Shown: positions 1 to 6,763 of the stretch, piece by piece | Layout: each line of letters opens with the position of its first letter | Position numbering within the stretch: position 1 is the first letter of the stretch | Assembly: GCA_904501815.1 (NCBI GenBank) | Contig: CAJGCN010000046.1 | Location: forward strand, 1 to 9,713 | Direction of reading: 5' to 3' | Origin: an uncultured Clostridia bacterium | GTDB lineage: Bacteria; Bacillota; Clostridia; Christensenellales; Borkfalkiaceae | DNA: 9,713 nucleotides | Position numbers and translations under genes: made by a program | Notes under the pieces: model-generated | The model's input: the letters and a program-made list of their open reading frames with translations, nothing else | The model's database searches: none | What the model was told of the DNA's origin: nothing

Positions 1-91
1 ATTCAGACTTTAATAAAGCTTCCGCCATTGGAGAACGGCAAGTATTGCCTATGCACACGAATACGATCGTTTTTCGCTTTTGAGTATTCAT
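1..91 (-). CDS. ywlE: Low-molecular-weight protein phosphatase, YwlE-like protein-arginine phosphatase (5' part only, runs off left edge)
   Basis: Only the first 30 codons are present, starting at ATG 91-89 and open to the window edge. The peptide begins MNTQKRKTIVFVC and continues into IGNTCRSPMAEALLKSE, the N-terminal strand and P-loop of the low-molecular-weight phosphatase family. The CX5R signature runs from Cys13 (nucleophile) to Arg19, followed by Ser20-Pro21. Thr17 sits where classical tyrosine phosphatases usually have Ile; in Bacillus YwlE the Thr here is the known determinant for phospho-arginine. Such enzymes reverse protein-arginine phosphorylation by the kinase McsB in the cytosol. 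The gene starts 24 bases after the tsaC stop, matching the ywlC-ywlE neighbourhood of Bacillus. A weak AGGT lies five bases before the ATG, and no other start codon lies between the tsaC stop and this ATG. The family is certain; the arginine specificity is inferred from one residue, since the rest is outside the window. Confidence 0.88.
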   Translation of the reverse strand, partial: MNTQKRKTIVFVCIGNTCRSPMAEALLKSE

Positions 92-115
92 CTCGTACCT
101 GTCCCGTCCTTTTTC

Positions 116-1138
116 TTAATTTTGTTTTATTTCCACTTCTTGACACGCCCTGCGCAAACGGTTTAAAACACCCGTCATCACGCCGTTTTGTTCTTTCGGC
201 TCAACCGCTATGAGTAGCTCGCAAATATCTTCGGCTTCCCGCAAAAGCCCGTATAACCGAGCAGCCATTTCCGCAGGCGTGTTGCCTAAATCCAAAACCG
301 CTACGCCGTTATTTTCAAACTCTTTCACAAGCTCGCGCTCGCAAAGCACCGCCACTTTTTTATTTTTCTCAAGTTCTTGATTTATATGATTTTTAGCATC
401 CTTTACTCTCTCGCTTGCAAACCGAAAAGCCTGACAACGAGGGGTGTAATGCTGATATAAAACGCCCGGACTTTTTACCTTTTCGTCTTTTTCAAGGTCG
501 GGGATATATTCTTCGCACGCGCCCACGACTTTCACAATCATTTCCCGCGTGATAAGTCCAGGTCGCAAAATCAAGGGAATTTCGCCCGTGATATCAAGCA
601 CCGTGCTTTCTATTCCCCCTTCACATTCACCGCCGTCTAAAATTAAGGGGATTTTTCCGTTAAAATCGTCGAATACGTGTTTTGCCGAAGTGGGGCTTAC
701 GTGCTTGGAAATATTCGCGCTCGGCGCAACGATAGGAATATCCACTTCCTTTAAAAACGCTTGCGCGCCTGCGTGAGAAGGAATACGCACCGCAAGAGTA
801 TCCAACCCGCACGAAACGAATGGGCTGACCCGATTTTTAGACGGGTAAACCAACGTCAACGGACCAGGCAAAAAGGCTTCGCGCAATTTTTGTGCGTACG
901 GCGGGTCGTAGTCGATAATTTTTGATAAATCGTAGTCCAAATGCACGTGCGCAATCAAAGGATTGTTGGAAGGTCTGCCTTTGATTTCAAAAATTTTTTT
1001 AACGGCGTTATCGTCGAAAGCGTTTCCGCCTAAGCCGTAGACCGTTTCCGTCGGCATTGCAACCACGCCGCCCTGTTTTATAATTTCTTTTGCTTCCGCA
1101 AGGCTCTGCGGGCAAATTCGTTCAATCTTCGTCGTCAT
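116..1138 (-). CDS. tsaC: L-threonylcarbamoyladenylate synthase, Sua5/YwlC type
   Basis: This enzyme makes threonylcarbamoyl-AMP from threonine, bicarbonate and ATP, the first step of the t6A37 modification of ANN-decoding tRNAs; the TsaB/D/E group then transfers the moiety. The 340 residues match the two-domain Sua5 form rather than the short single-domain TsaC. The YrdC domain spans about 11-200, with PTETVYGLG at 29-37, KGRPSNNPL at 53-61 (the Lys/Arg...Ser/Asn nucleotide-binding signature), APSANIS at 138-144 and ESTVLD at 177-182. The linker SPGVLYQHYTP at 223-233 matches the Sua5 linker that covers the active site, and a Rossmann-like Sua5 domain follows from about 235 to the end. The ATG lies 3 bases after the dnaB stop. 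The nearest good purine tract (GGAG) is about 20 bases upstream inside dnaB, so translation probably depends on dnaB termination. YwlE follows. Confidence 0.95.
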   Translation of the reverse strand: MTTKIERICPQSLAEAKEIIKQGGVVAMPTETVYGLGGNAFDDNAVKKIFEIKGRPSNNPLIAHVHLDYDLSKIIDYDPPYAQKLREAFLPGPLTLVYPSKNRVSPFVSCGLDTLAVRIPSHAGAQAFLKEVDIPIVAPSANISKHVSPTSAKHVFDDFNGKIPLILDGGECEGGIESTVLDITGEIPLILRPGLITREMIVKVVGACEEYIPDLEKDEKVKSPGVLYQHYTPRCQAFRFASERVKDAKNHINQELEKNKKVAVLCERELVKEFENNGVAVLDLGNTPAEMAARLYGLLREAEDICELLIAVEPKEQNGVMTGVLNRLRRACQEVEIKQN

Positions 1139-1141
1139 AGC

Positions 1142-2620
1142 TTAAAACGGTGGTTCTTCTCCTTCTTCGTCAGCTGGCGGTTCGCCTTCAAACGGGGGCG
1201 GGGCAAACGGCGCTTCTTCCAACTCGTCAAACTCCCGTTTAGGTCTACGGTATTCCGGCGGTTCTTCGTCGCGGTTTTGTTCGTCCACGTCGACGAATTT
1301 CGTACATTCCCCGATAAACTTTAATTGAACGCGACCCTGCTCCCCGCCTCTGTGCTTGGCAAGAATAAGTTCCGCCGCGCCTTTGATGATTTTCCCCGAC
1401 TCGATTTCTTCTTTCGTAGCAATCGCTTCGGGTCGGTTGATGAACATAACGATATCTGCGTCTTGCTCGATTGCGCCCGATTCACGAAGGTCGGAAAGTT
1501 GGGGTTCTTTGGACTGAATACGGCGAAGCTGAGAAAGCGCGATTACGGGTACGCTAAGTTCTTTCGCGATAATTTTCAAATCACGGGTAATCGAAGCGAT
1601 TTCCTGTTGTCTGTTTTCGCTACCCGCCATCGTGGAATCTCCGCTTGACATAAGCTGGATATAGTCGATCATAATCAAATCCACACCGCCCGTCTTCGTC
1701 TTTAAACGCCGACACTCAGACAAAATTTCCGCAGGCGTAATCCGCGAAGAATCGTTGATATAGATATTACTGTTTTTCAGCTTGTCCGAAACGAGCATAA
1801 GCTTTTTCCATTCCGCCGCCGAAAGCTCTCCGGAGAGCGCTTTGCTCATGCTCACGTTCGCATACGCGCAAATCAATCTTTGCACGATTTCGTTTCTCGG
1901 CATTTCAAGTGAGAACACAGCGCAAGTTTTCCCAGAGCGCAAAGAAGCGTTTTCAACGAGATTCATAGCAAGCGACGTTTTCCCCATACCCGGACGGGCG
2001 GCAAGCACGATTAACGCGCCCGGTTGTAAGCCGTGCGTCATCTTATCCAAGCGTTTATAGCCCGTCGGGATTCCCTTAAAGGATTCGGGATCCGATTGAA
2101 GCTGTTCGAATTTATGAAGAACTTCTCCGATTACGTCCCCTTCGCTCATTGCCAAAAGGGAAGAACGGTCGGCTTGGCGGGAAATATCGTAGATAGATTT
2201 TTCCGCAAACGCCACTGACGAATTTGCATCTACGCTTTTCATAGATTCTTCGATAATCTTTCTCGATGCTCGAATGAGTTTGCGGTTGGTGCTATCCCGT
2301 TTGACGATATCGAAATACGTTTTATAATTCGCCGCCGACGGCGTGATTTCTGCAAGCTCCGTCAAATAGGCAATCCCACCCGCTTGGGACAGGCTACCTT
2401 CGCTGTCAAGCTGATCGGACACCGTCACCAAGTCAATGGGTTTTCGCGCGTTAAACACGCTTTGCATTGCGCGCAGAATATACTTGTGCGATTCTTGATA
2501 AAAATCTTCTTCGCTCAATCTGTCTACCAGCTCGGAAACGATATCGTTATCCATTAAAAAGCAGCCGAGCAGAGCCATTTCCGCATCACGATTAAACGGC
2601 ATGGTGTTGATTTCCGCCAT
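1142..2620 (-). CDS. dnaB: Replicative DNA helicase DnaB
   Basis: Hexameric 5'-3' replicative helicase that unwinds DNA at the fork (called DnaC in Bacillus). From ATG 2620 it has 492 residues. The N-terminal helical domain covers about 7-110 (FNRDAEMALLGCFL, then PIDLVTVSDQL). A linker leads to the RecA-like domain at about 180-446: Walker A ARPGMGKT at 208-215 (Lys214), FSLEM at 236-240, Walker B DLIMIDYIQL at 314-323, PVIALSQLRR at 358-367, and the arginine-finger segment KHRGGEQGR at 422-430. The usual C-terminus (KFVDVD) ends near 446. A further 46 residues are rich in Pro and acid and end in DEEGEEPPF; this tail is unusual. The start is set by AAGGAG ten bases before ATG 2620. A longer TTG start at 2656 has no such site and would add a basic His-rich leader. 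It lies between pepF and tsaC, not beside rplI as in many Bacillota. Confidence 0.97.
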   Translation of the reverse strand: MAEINTMPFNRDAEMALLGCFLMDNDIVSELVDRLSEEDFYQESHKYILRAMQSVFNARKPIDLVTVSDQLDSEGSLSQAGGIAYLTELAEITPSAANYKTYFDIVKRDSTNRKLIRASRKIIEESMKSVDANSSVAFAEKSIYDISRQADRSSLLAMSEGDVIGEVLHKFEQLQSDPESFKGIPTGYKRLDKMTHGLQPGALIVLAARPGMGKTSLAMNLVENASLRSGKTCAVFSLEMPRNEIVQRLICAYANVSMSKALSGELSAAEWKKLMLVSDKLKNSNIYINDSSRITPAEILSECRRLKTKTGGVDLIMIDYIQLMSSGDSTMAGSENRQQEIASITRDLKIIAKELSVPVIALSQLRRIQSKEPQLSDLRESGAIEQDADIVMFINRPEAIATKEEIESGKIIKGAAELILAKHRGGEQGRVQLKFIGECTKFVDVDEQNRDEEPPEYRRPKREFDELEEAPFAPPPFEGEPPADEEGEEPPF

Positions 2621-2630
2621 AGTTTTTTTT

Positions 2631-2636
2631 CTCCTT
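2631..2636 (-). promoter_or_regulatory. Ribosome binding site of dnaB, decides its start
   Basis: On the minus strand this reads AAGGAG, followed by a ten-base A-rich spacer and ATG 2620. It favours that ATG over the in-frame TTG at 2656, which abuts the pepF stop codon and would make the protein 12 residues longer. Confidence 0.8.
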
Positions 2637-2656
2637 AGGTGTGAATGTAAGTGCAA

Positions 2657-4435
2657 TTAAACGAGTTTTTCAAACTCCGCAAGCGTATCGGCAAACTCTT
2701 GCATTGCCGTTTCAAAGGGTGCACTCGTCGTTAAATCTACGCCGGCTTTTTGTAAAATGGACACGGGGTCGGTTGAACCGCCACTCTTTAAAAATTCAAA
2801 ATACCGTTTCGCCGCGCTTTCGCCGTTTTCTAAAATATTGTTTACGATAGAAATGGCGGAAATAATCCCCGTTGCATATTTATACACGTAGAACGACGTG
2901 TAGAAATGAGGAATTCTCGCCCATTCGTAAGCGATTTCTTGGTCGTGAACGATACCTTCGCCGTAGTACTGCTTATTCAATTCGTAATAGCCGTCGCAAA
3001 GGGTTTCTTTGGTGAGCGGTTCACCCGCTTCCACTTTTGCGTGCATAATTTGTTCAAACTCTGCAAATTGCGTTTGACGGAATAACGTGGTGCGCATCAT
3101 ATCTAAATAATAGGAAAGCAAGAATTTCTTCAACGCCTGATCCTGAGTCGTTTTGCAAAGATATTTCAGCAAGAACACTTCGTTGACCGTGCTGGCAATT
3201 TCCGCAAGGAAAATTTTATACGAGCTCTTGTTGTAAGGTTGCGCGGAATTAGACATATAGGTATGCAACGCATGCCCCATTTCGTGCGCAATCGTGAAAA
3301 TTTCGTTCGTCGTTTCTTGATAGTTCAAAAGCACGTAGGGATGTATGCCGTAAACGCCCGTTGAATACGCGCCCGAACGTTTGCCTTCGTTCTCGCATAC
3401 GTCAATCCAGCGTTCGTTCTTTCCGCGCATAAGCAGGTCTTGATATTCTTTCCCAAGCGGAGCTAAGCCTTTGACGACTAATTCGTAAGCTTCGTCAAAG
3501 GGCAAGCGCAAGTCCGTTCCTTTTACGAGCGGTGCGAAAATATCGTACATGTGCTGTTCGTCGTAGCCTAAGATTTGTTTGCGCAAGGAAATATACTTAT
3601 GCAACGAAGGCAACGCTTCGTGCACCGCTTTGATTAAATTATCGTATACAACGGGGCTGACGTCTTCGCCGTCGAGCGCCATTGCCAAACAGCTATCGTA
3701 TTTTTTCGCGGTTTTATAGAAGACGTCTTTTTTTACGTTTCCATAATAGGTTTGCGTGATAGTATCCACCATTTTAATATACGCCTGATACAAACCTTTA
3801 AACCATTCTTCGCGTTCCGCGCGGTTTTCCGAATGAAGCACTACGCCGTAAAGCCCTTGCGTCATTTGCGTTTCTTCGCCGTTAATATGCGCTTTTCCAA
3901 GATTTAAGTTGGCGTTATTCAACATCATAAACACGTCTTGAAAACCGCCTAAAACGTCGGAGCTGAGCGCAAGCAATTTTTCTTCGTTTGCCGAAAGCAC
4001 GTGCGCTTTTCCCGCCGCAATACGGCGAAGCTGATAATCGTATTCGGCAAAGTCGGGGTCTTGAATATACGCATTGAGCACGCTATCGGGCAACGCCGTA
4101 AGTTCGGGTTCTACGAACGAAGTCGCCGCCGAAACTTTGGAAAAGAGCATAATCACTTTCGATTGATAAGCGTTATACTTCGAAACGCGCATATCCACGT
4201 CGTTATTCATGTGAGCGTATAAATACAGCTTATCCGCACGCTGAGAAAATTCGTCGATAAACGCGTTATACGCTAATAAGCTTTCTTTTTCTCCGAGCTT
4301 GCCTTGAAAGCAGGTAAAATCCGCGTTTGCGTATTTTTCTTCCAACGCGTTAAATTCCGCTTCCCACGCTTCGTCGGAAGGGAAAATATCTTCTACTTTC
4401 CATTTTAAATTTTCTTGTATTTGAGTTCTTTCCAT
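2657..4435 (-). CDS. pepF: Oligoendopeptidase F (M3B zinc metallopeptidase)
   Basis: Cytosolic zinc endopeptidase that cuts short peptides, used in peptide recycling and, in some species, signal-peptide degradation. The 592 residues match the family's usual length of about 600. The zinc site is HEMGH at 384-388 (ligands His384 and His388, catalytic Glu385), and the third ligand is Glu412 in FLAEIASTVNE. The upstream GVYGIHPYVLLNYQ at 360-373 is typical of the M3B catalytic domain, which fills the C-terminal half; the N-terminal part (from MERTQIQENLKWKVEDIFPS) is the helical oligopeptidase domain that narrows the active-site channel. There is no signal peptide. ATG 4435 follows AGAGGTG at a normal spacing. 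The gene starts 22 bases after UPF0210 and ends 36 bases before dnaB. All catalytic residues are present, so it should be active. Confidence 0.97.
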   Translation of the reverse strand: MERTQIQENLKWKVEDIFPSDEAWEAEFNALEEKYANADFTCFQGKLGEKESLLAYNAFIDEFSQRADKLYLYAHMNNDVDMRVSKYNAYQSKVIMLFSKVSAATSFVEPELTALPDSVLNAYIQDPDFAEYDYQLRRIAAGKAHVLSANEEKLLALSSDVLGGFQDVFMMLNNANLNLGKAHINGEETQMTQGLYGVVLHSENRAEREEWFKGLYQAYIKMVDTITQTYYGNVKKDVFYKTAKKYDSCLAMALDGEDVSPVVYDNLIKAVHEALPSLHKYISLRKQILGYDEQHMYDIFAPLVKGTDLRLPFDEAYELVVKGLAPLGKEYQDLLMRGKNERWIDVCENEGKRSGAYSTGVYGIHPYVLLNYQETTNEIFTIAHEMGHALHTYMSNSAQPYNKSSYKIFLAEIASTVNEVFLLKYLCKTTQDQALKKFLLSYYLDMMRTTLFRQTQFAEFEQIMHAKVEAGEPLTKETLCDGYYELNKQYYGEGIVHDQEIAYEWARIPHFYTSFYVYKYATGIISAISIVNNILENGESAAKRYFEFLKSGGSTDPVSILQKAGVDLTTSAPFETAMQEFADTLAEFEKLV

Positions 4436-4457
4436 AATAATTCACCTCTGATTAGTA

Positions 4458-5813
4458 TTAGTTTTTAAAGGAATGGATCGGCGCGGGAATATTTCCGCCA
4501 CGATTGATTAAACGGCTACTGTCCGCGTTATGCACGGGCATAATCGGCGCTCTTCCTAACAATCCGCCGAAGTTGACGGAATCGCCCACTTTTTTACCGG
4601 GCGCGGGTATTACGCGCACCGCCGTCGTTTTTTGATTGATCATACCGATTGCCGCTTCGTCGGCAATAATAGCGGAAATCGTCGTTGCGGGCGTATCGCC
4701 GGGAATGGCAATCATATCTAAGCCCACCGAACAAACGCAAGTCATAGCTTCGAGTTTATCAAGCGTAATCGCTCCCTTTTCCGCCGATTTAATCATGCCG
4801 ATATCTTCGGAAACGGGAATAAACGCACCCGAAAGCCCGCCCACTCTCGACGAAGCCATAACGCCACCCTTTTTCACCGCGTCGTTAAGCATAGCGAGCG
4901 CCGCCGTCGTGCCGTGCGCGCCGACCGTTTCCACGCCGAGTTCTTCTAAAATTTCCGCAACGGAATCCCCCATTGCAGGCGTAGGCGCTAAAGACAAGTC
5001 CACAATCCCGAACTGCGCGTTCAAACGCTTTGCCGCTTCTTTTGCTACGAGCTGACCCGCGCGGGTGATTTTAAACGCCGTGCGCTTAATCATTTCCGCC
5101 GCTTCCGTCAAATCTGCGTTAGGAATTTTTTCAAGCGCGCGCTTTACAACGCCCGGACCTGAAACCCCTACGTTGACTACGACGTCTGCTTCGCCTACGC
5201 CGTGAAACGCACCCGCCATAAACGGATTATCTTCCACCGCGTTGCAAAAAGCTACGAGCTTTGCCGCGCCGATTCCGTCGGCTTCTTTGGTTAAGTACGC
5301 CGCTTGTTTAAAGGTTTCTCCCATCATTTTCACGGCTTCCATGTTGATACCTGATTTCGTAGAGCCTACGTTGACGGACGAACAAAGGCGTTTGGTCGTT
5401 GCAAGCACTTCGGGAATCGTTTTGATAAACTCCCGTTCGTAAGTTGCGGTCGCCTTATGCGTAAGCGCGCTATATCCGCCTAAAAAGTCGATACCCAGCG
5501 TTTCCGCCGCATCGTCGAGCGCTTTGCCGATTAAAGGCGCTTTTTCGGGAAACGCCGCGCAAAGCAAGCTGACGGGGGTGACGGAAACCCGTTTGTTTAC
5601 GATAGGAATTCCGTATTCTCCCGAAAGGCTCTCCGCCGTTTTTACGATATTTTCCGCTTTTTTTGTCACTAAGTCGTAGACCTTTACCGCCGTTTCTTCC
5701 GCCGTGTCGCGAATACAGCTAAGCAAGGAAAGACCCATCGTAATCGTACGGATATCCAAATGTTCTTTTTCTACCATTTCTATCGTTTCAAGAACGTCGA
5801 ACTTTGTAAACAT
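4458..5813 (-). CDS. UPF0210 / DUF711 family protein (PFL-like fold)
   Basis: A 451-residue protein of the conserved UPF0210 family, often annotated 'PFL family protein' because its fold resembles the pyruvate formate-lyase barrel; no catalytic activity is established to my knowledge. Conserved glycine-rich segments are visible: NVGSTKSGINM at 148-158, NPFMAGAFHGVGEAD at 196-210, GVSGPGVV at 216-223, LAPTPAMGDS at 275-284, GAHGTTAAL at 298-306 and GDSVNFGGLLGRAPIM at 410-425. There is no glycyl-radical motif near the C-terminus, so it is probably not a radical enzyme. There is no signal peptide or membrane segment. The gene starts at ATG 5813 after GGGAGAG and lies 19 bases downstream of the ACT-domain gene, an adjacency widespread in Bacillota and suggesting that the small ACT protein regulates or assembles with this one. 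Length and motifs look complete. Confidence 0.93.
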   Translation of the reverse strand: MFTKFDVLETIEMVEKEHLDIRTITMGLSLLSCIRDTAEETAVKVYDLVTKKAENIVKTAESLSGEYGIPIVNKRVSVTPVSLLCAAFPEKAPLIGKALDDAAETLGIDFLGGYSALTHKATATYEREFIKTIPEVLATTKRLCSSVNVGSTKSGINMEAVKMMGETFKQAAYLTKEADGIGAAKLVAFCNAVEDNPFMAGAFHGVGEADVVVNVGVSGPGVVKRALEKIPNADLTEAAEMIKRTAFKITRAGQLVAKEAAKRLNAQFGIVDLSLAPTPAMGDSVAEILEELGVETVGAHGTTAALAMLNDAVKKGGVMASSRVGGLSGAFIPVSEDIGMIKSAEKGAITLDKLEAMTCVCSVGLDMIAIPGDTPATTISAIIADEAAIGMINQKTTAVRVIPAPGKKVGDSVNFGGLLGRAPIMPVHNADSSRLINRGGNIPAPIHSFKN

Positions 5814-5832
5814 ACTTTCTCTCCCTACGACC

Positions 5833-6102
5833 TTACACGTTATGCATAGCGTTGAAGATATCTTCGTGCTGTAAATAAATGCTCATACCGATTTGTTTGC
5901 CAAGCTCCGCACATTCTTTGGCAAGCGACGCAAGCTCTTGCTTGACGCCCGTGATTTCTACGATCATAATCATAGCGAAGTATTCGCCTAAAATCGTTTG
6001 CGAAATATCTTCGATATTCGCTCCTTTTTCCGCTAAAAACGCGCTTACCTTTGCAATAATACCCGTTTTATCTTTTCCCGTCACCGTGACGACTGCTCTC
6101 AT
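5833..6102 (-). CDS. ACT domain-containing protein, UPF0237 type
   Basis: An 89-residue protein made almost entirely of one ACT domain, a small ligand-binding fold that usually senses amino acids and dimerises. The N-terminal strand and loop, RAVVTVTGKDKTGIIAKVSA at 2-21, are typical of the UPF0237/GcvR-like subgroup, in which the GKDKTG loop forms the ligand site at the dimer interface. The segment GANIEDISQTILGEYFAMIM continues the fold. No DNA-binding or catalytic domain is attached, so it presumably acts through a partner; the immediate downstream UPF0210 gene is the obvious candidate. AAGGAG lies eight bases before ATG 6102. Its 17-base gap after the preceding membrane-protein gene suggests co-transcription. 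The ligand is not known from sequence. Confidence 0.93.
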   Translation of the reverse strand: MRAVVTVTGKDKTGIIAKVSAFLAEKGANIEDISQTILGEYFAMIMIVEITGVKQELASLAKECAELGKQIGMSIYLQHEDIFNAMHNV

Positions 6103-6119
6103 AAGTAATTCTCCTTTTT

Positions 6120-6749
6120 TTAATTTTCTTGATTTATCTCTTCGTTTTCCCTTGTATCTTGCGTTTCTTCCGACGGCGCTTCGTTTTCGTCTTCGCCGTC
6201 TTCTTCGTCTTCATATTCAAACTCTATCGCGTGTTTTTTCACGATTTCGTACTGCACGATAAAATTACTTTGCACGACGTATTTGACCAAATCGCCCTGC
6301 TCAAAATCGGGCTTTTCCTTTTCAAGGTCGAAATAGACTTCTCGTTCCATCCATTCGTTTTTCTTTTTATTCCAAGTGGTGAATACGCAGGAAATTACGT
6401 CTACGTAGTCCTTTTGCAAATCCTTTTCTTCAAAGCACAAAAAGTAGTTAATCTCTTCGTTTTTAATGCCTTCGGAAAGGTAATACATCATTTTATAATA
6501 CCGCCGAACTCTGCTGTATTTAATGCCCATAAAGGGAAATAAAAATATAACGTAAAGCGCCGAAGCCACGAATACACAGGCTTTGGGCAGGGCTTGCATA
6601 GGGTCTTTATAAGGCAAACAAGTATAATAGACTAACCAGCCTAAGCAAAAAGCGATATAAAAGAGCGTAATGCCCCAAAACACGCCGAGAATTTTCTTCT
6701 TTTGCGCATGGATTGCTTGAAAGTTTTCATCACTATATACCGTGATCAT
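6120..6749 (-). CDS. Hypothetical membrane protein with two helices and an acidic C-terminal tail
   Basis: I do not recognise this 209-residue protein. Two hydrophobic segments, about 20-43 and 56-75, are separated by a short loop (YKDPMQALPKA). Lysines at 17-19 before the first helix and Lys77, Arg80, Arg82 and Arg83 after the second predict both termini in the cytoplasm. A soluble part of about 100 residues follows (80-178), mixed alpha/beta in appearance, with a strand-rich stretch near 150-170 (GDLVKYVVQSNFIVQYEIV). The last 30 residues are strongly acidic and probably disordered (EFEYEDEEDGEDENE at 176-190). AAAGGAGA precedes ATG 6749 at a good spacing, and the gene begins 14 bases after the fakB-like gene and ends 17 before the ACT gene, supporting a real gene within the operon. 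Function is unknown; the acidic tail may bind a basic partner. Confidence 0.85.
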   Translation of the reverse strand: MITVYSDENFQAIHAQKKKILGVFWGITLFYIAFCLGWLVYYTCLPYKDPMQALPKACVFVASALYVIFLFPFMGIKYSRVRRYYKMMYYLSEGIKNEEINYFLCFEEKDLQKDYVDVISCVFTTWNKKKNEWMEREVYFDLEKEKPDFEQGDLVKYVVQSNFIVQYEIVKKHAIEFEYEDEEDGEDENEAPSEETQDTRENEEINQEN

Positions 6750-6763
6750 TCGTTTTCTCCTTT

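Noticed and set aside
92..118. tsaC stop and YwlE start are in the same frame, so readthrough of one TAA would fuse the two proteins
   Set aside because: One in three adjacent genes share a frame by chance, and no readthrough context or structure is visible.
2621..2656. Longer DnaB with a TTG start at 2656 and a His/Arg/Lys-rich leader
   Set aside because: TTG directly abuts the pepF stop and lacks a ribosome binding site, while ATG 2620 has AAGGAG at a usable distance and fits the family N-terminus.
2663..2677. Perfect inverted repeat, 6-base stem GAGTTT/AAACTC with a 3-base loop, at the end of pepF
   Set aside because: The stem is short and AT-rich, lies in coding sequence and is not followed by a T tract on the minus strand, so it is not a credible terminator.
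4636..5055. A 139-codon open frame on the plus strand inside the UPF0210 gene
   Set aside because: It lies wholly antisense to a well-supported conserved gene, has no recognisable domain, and is low in complexity (Ala/Ser/Ile-rich). The same applies to the plus-strand frames at 6129-6542, 8288-8689, 8883-9188, 5879-6262 and 1325-1648.
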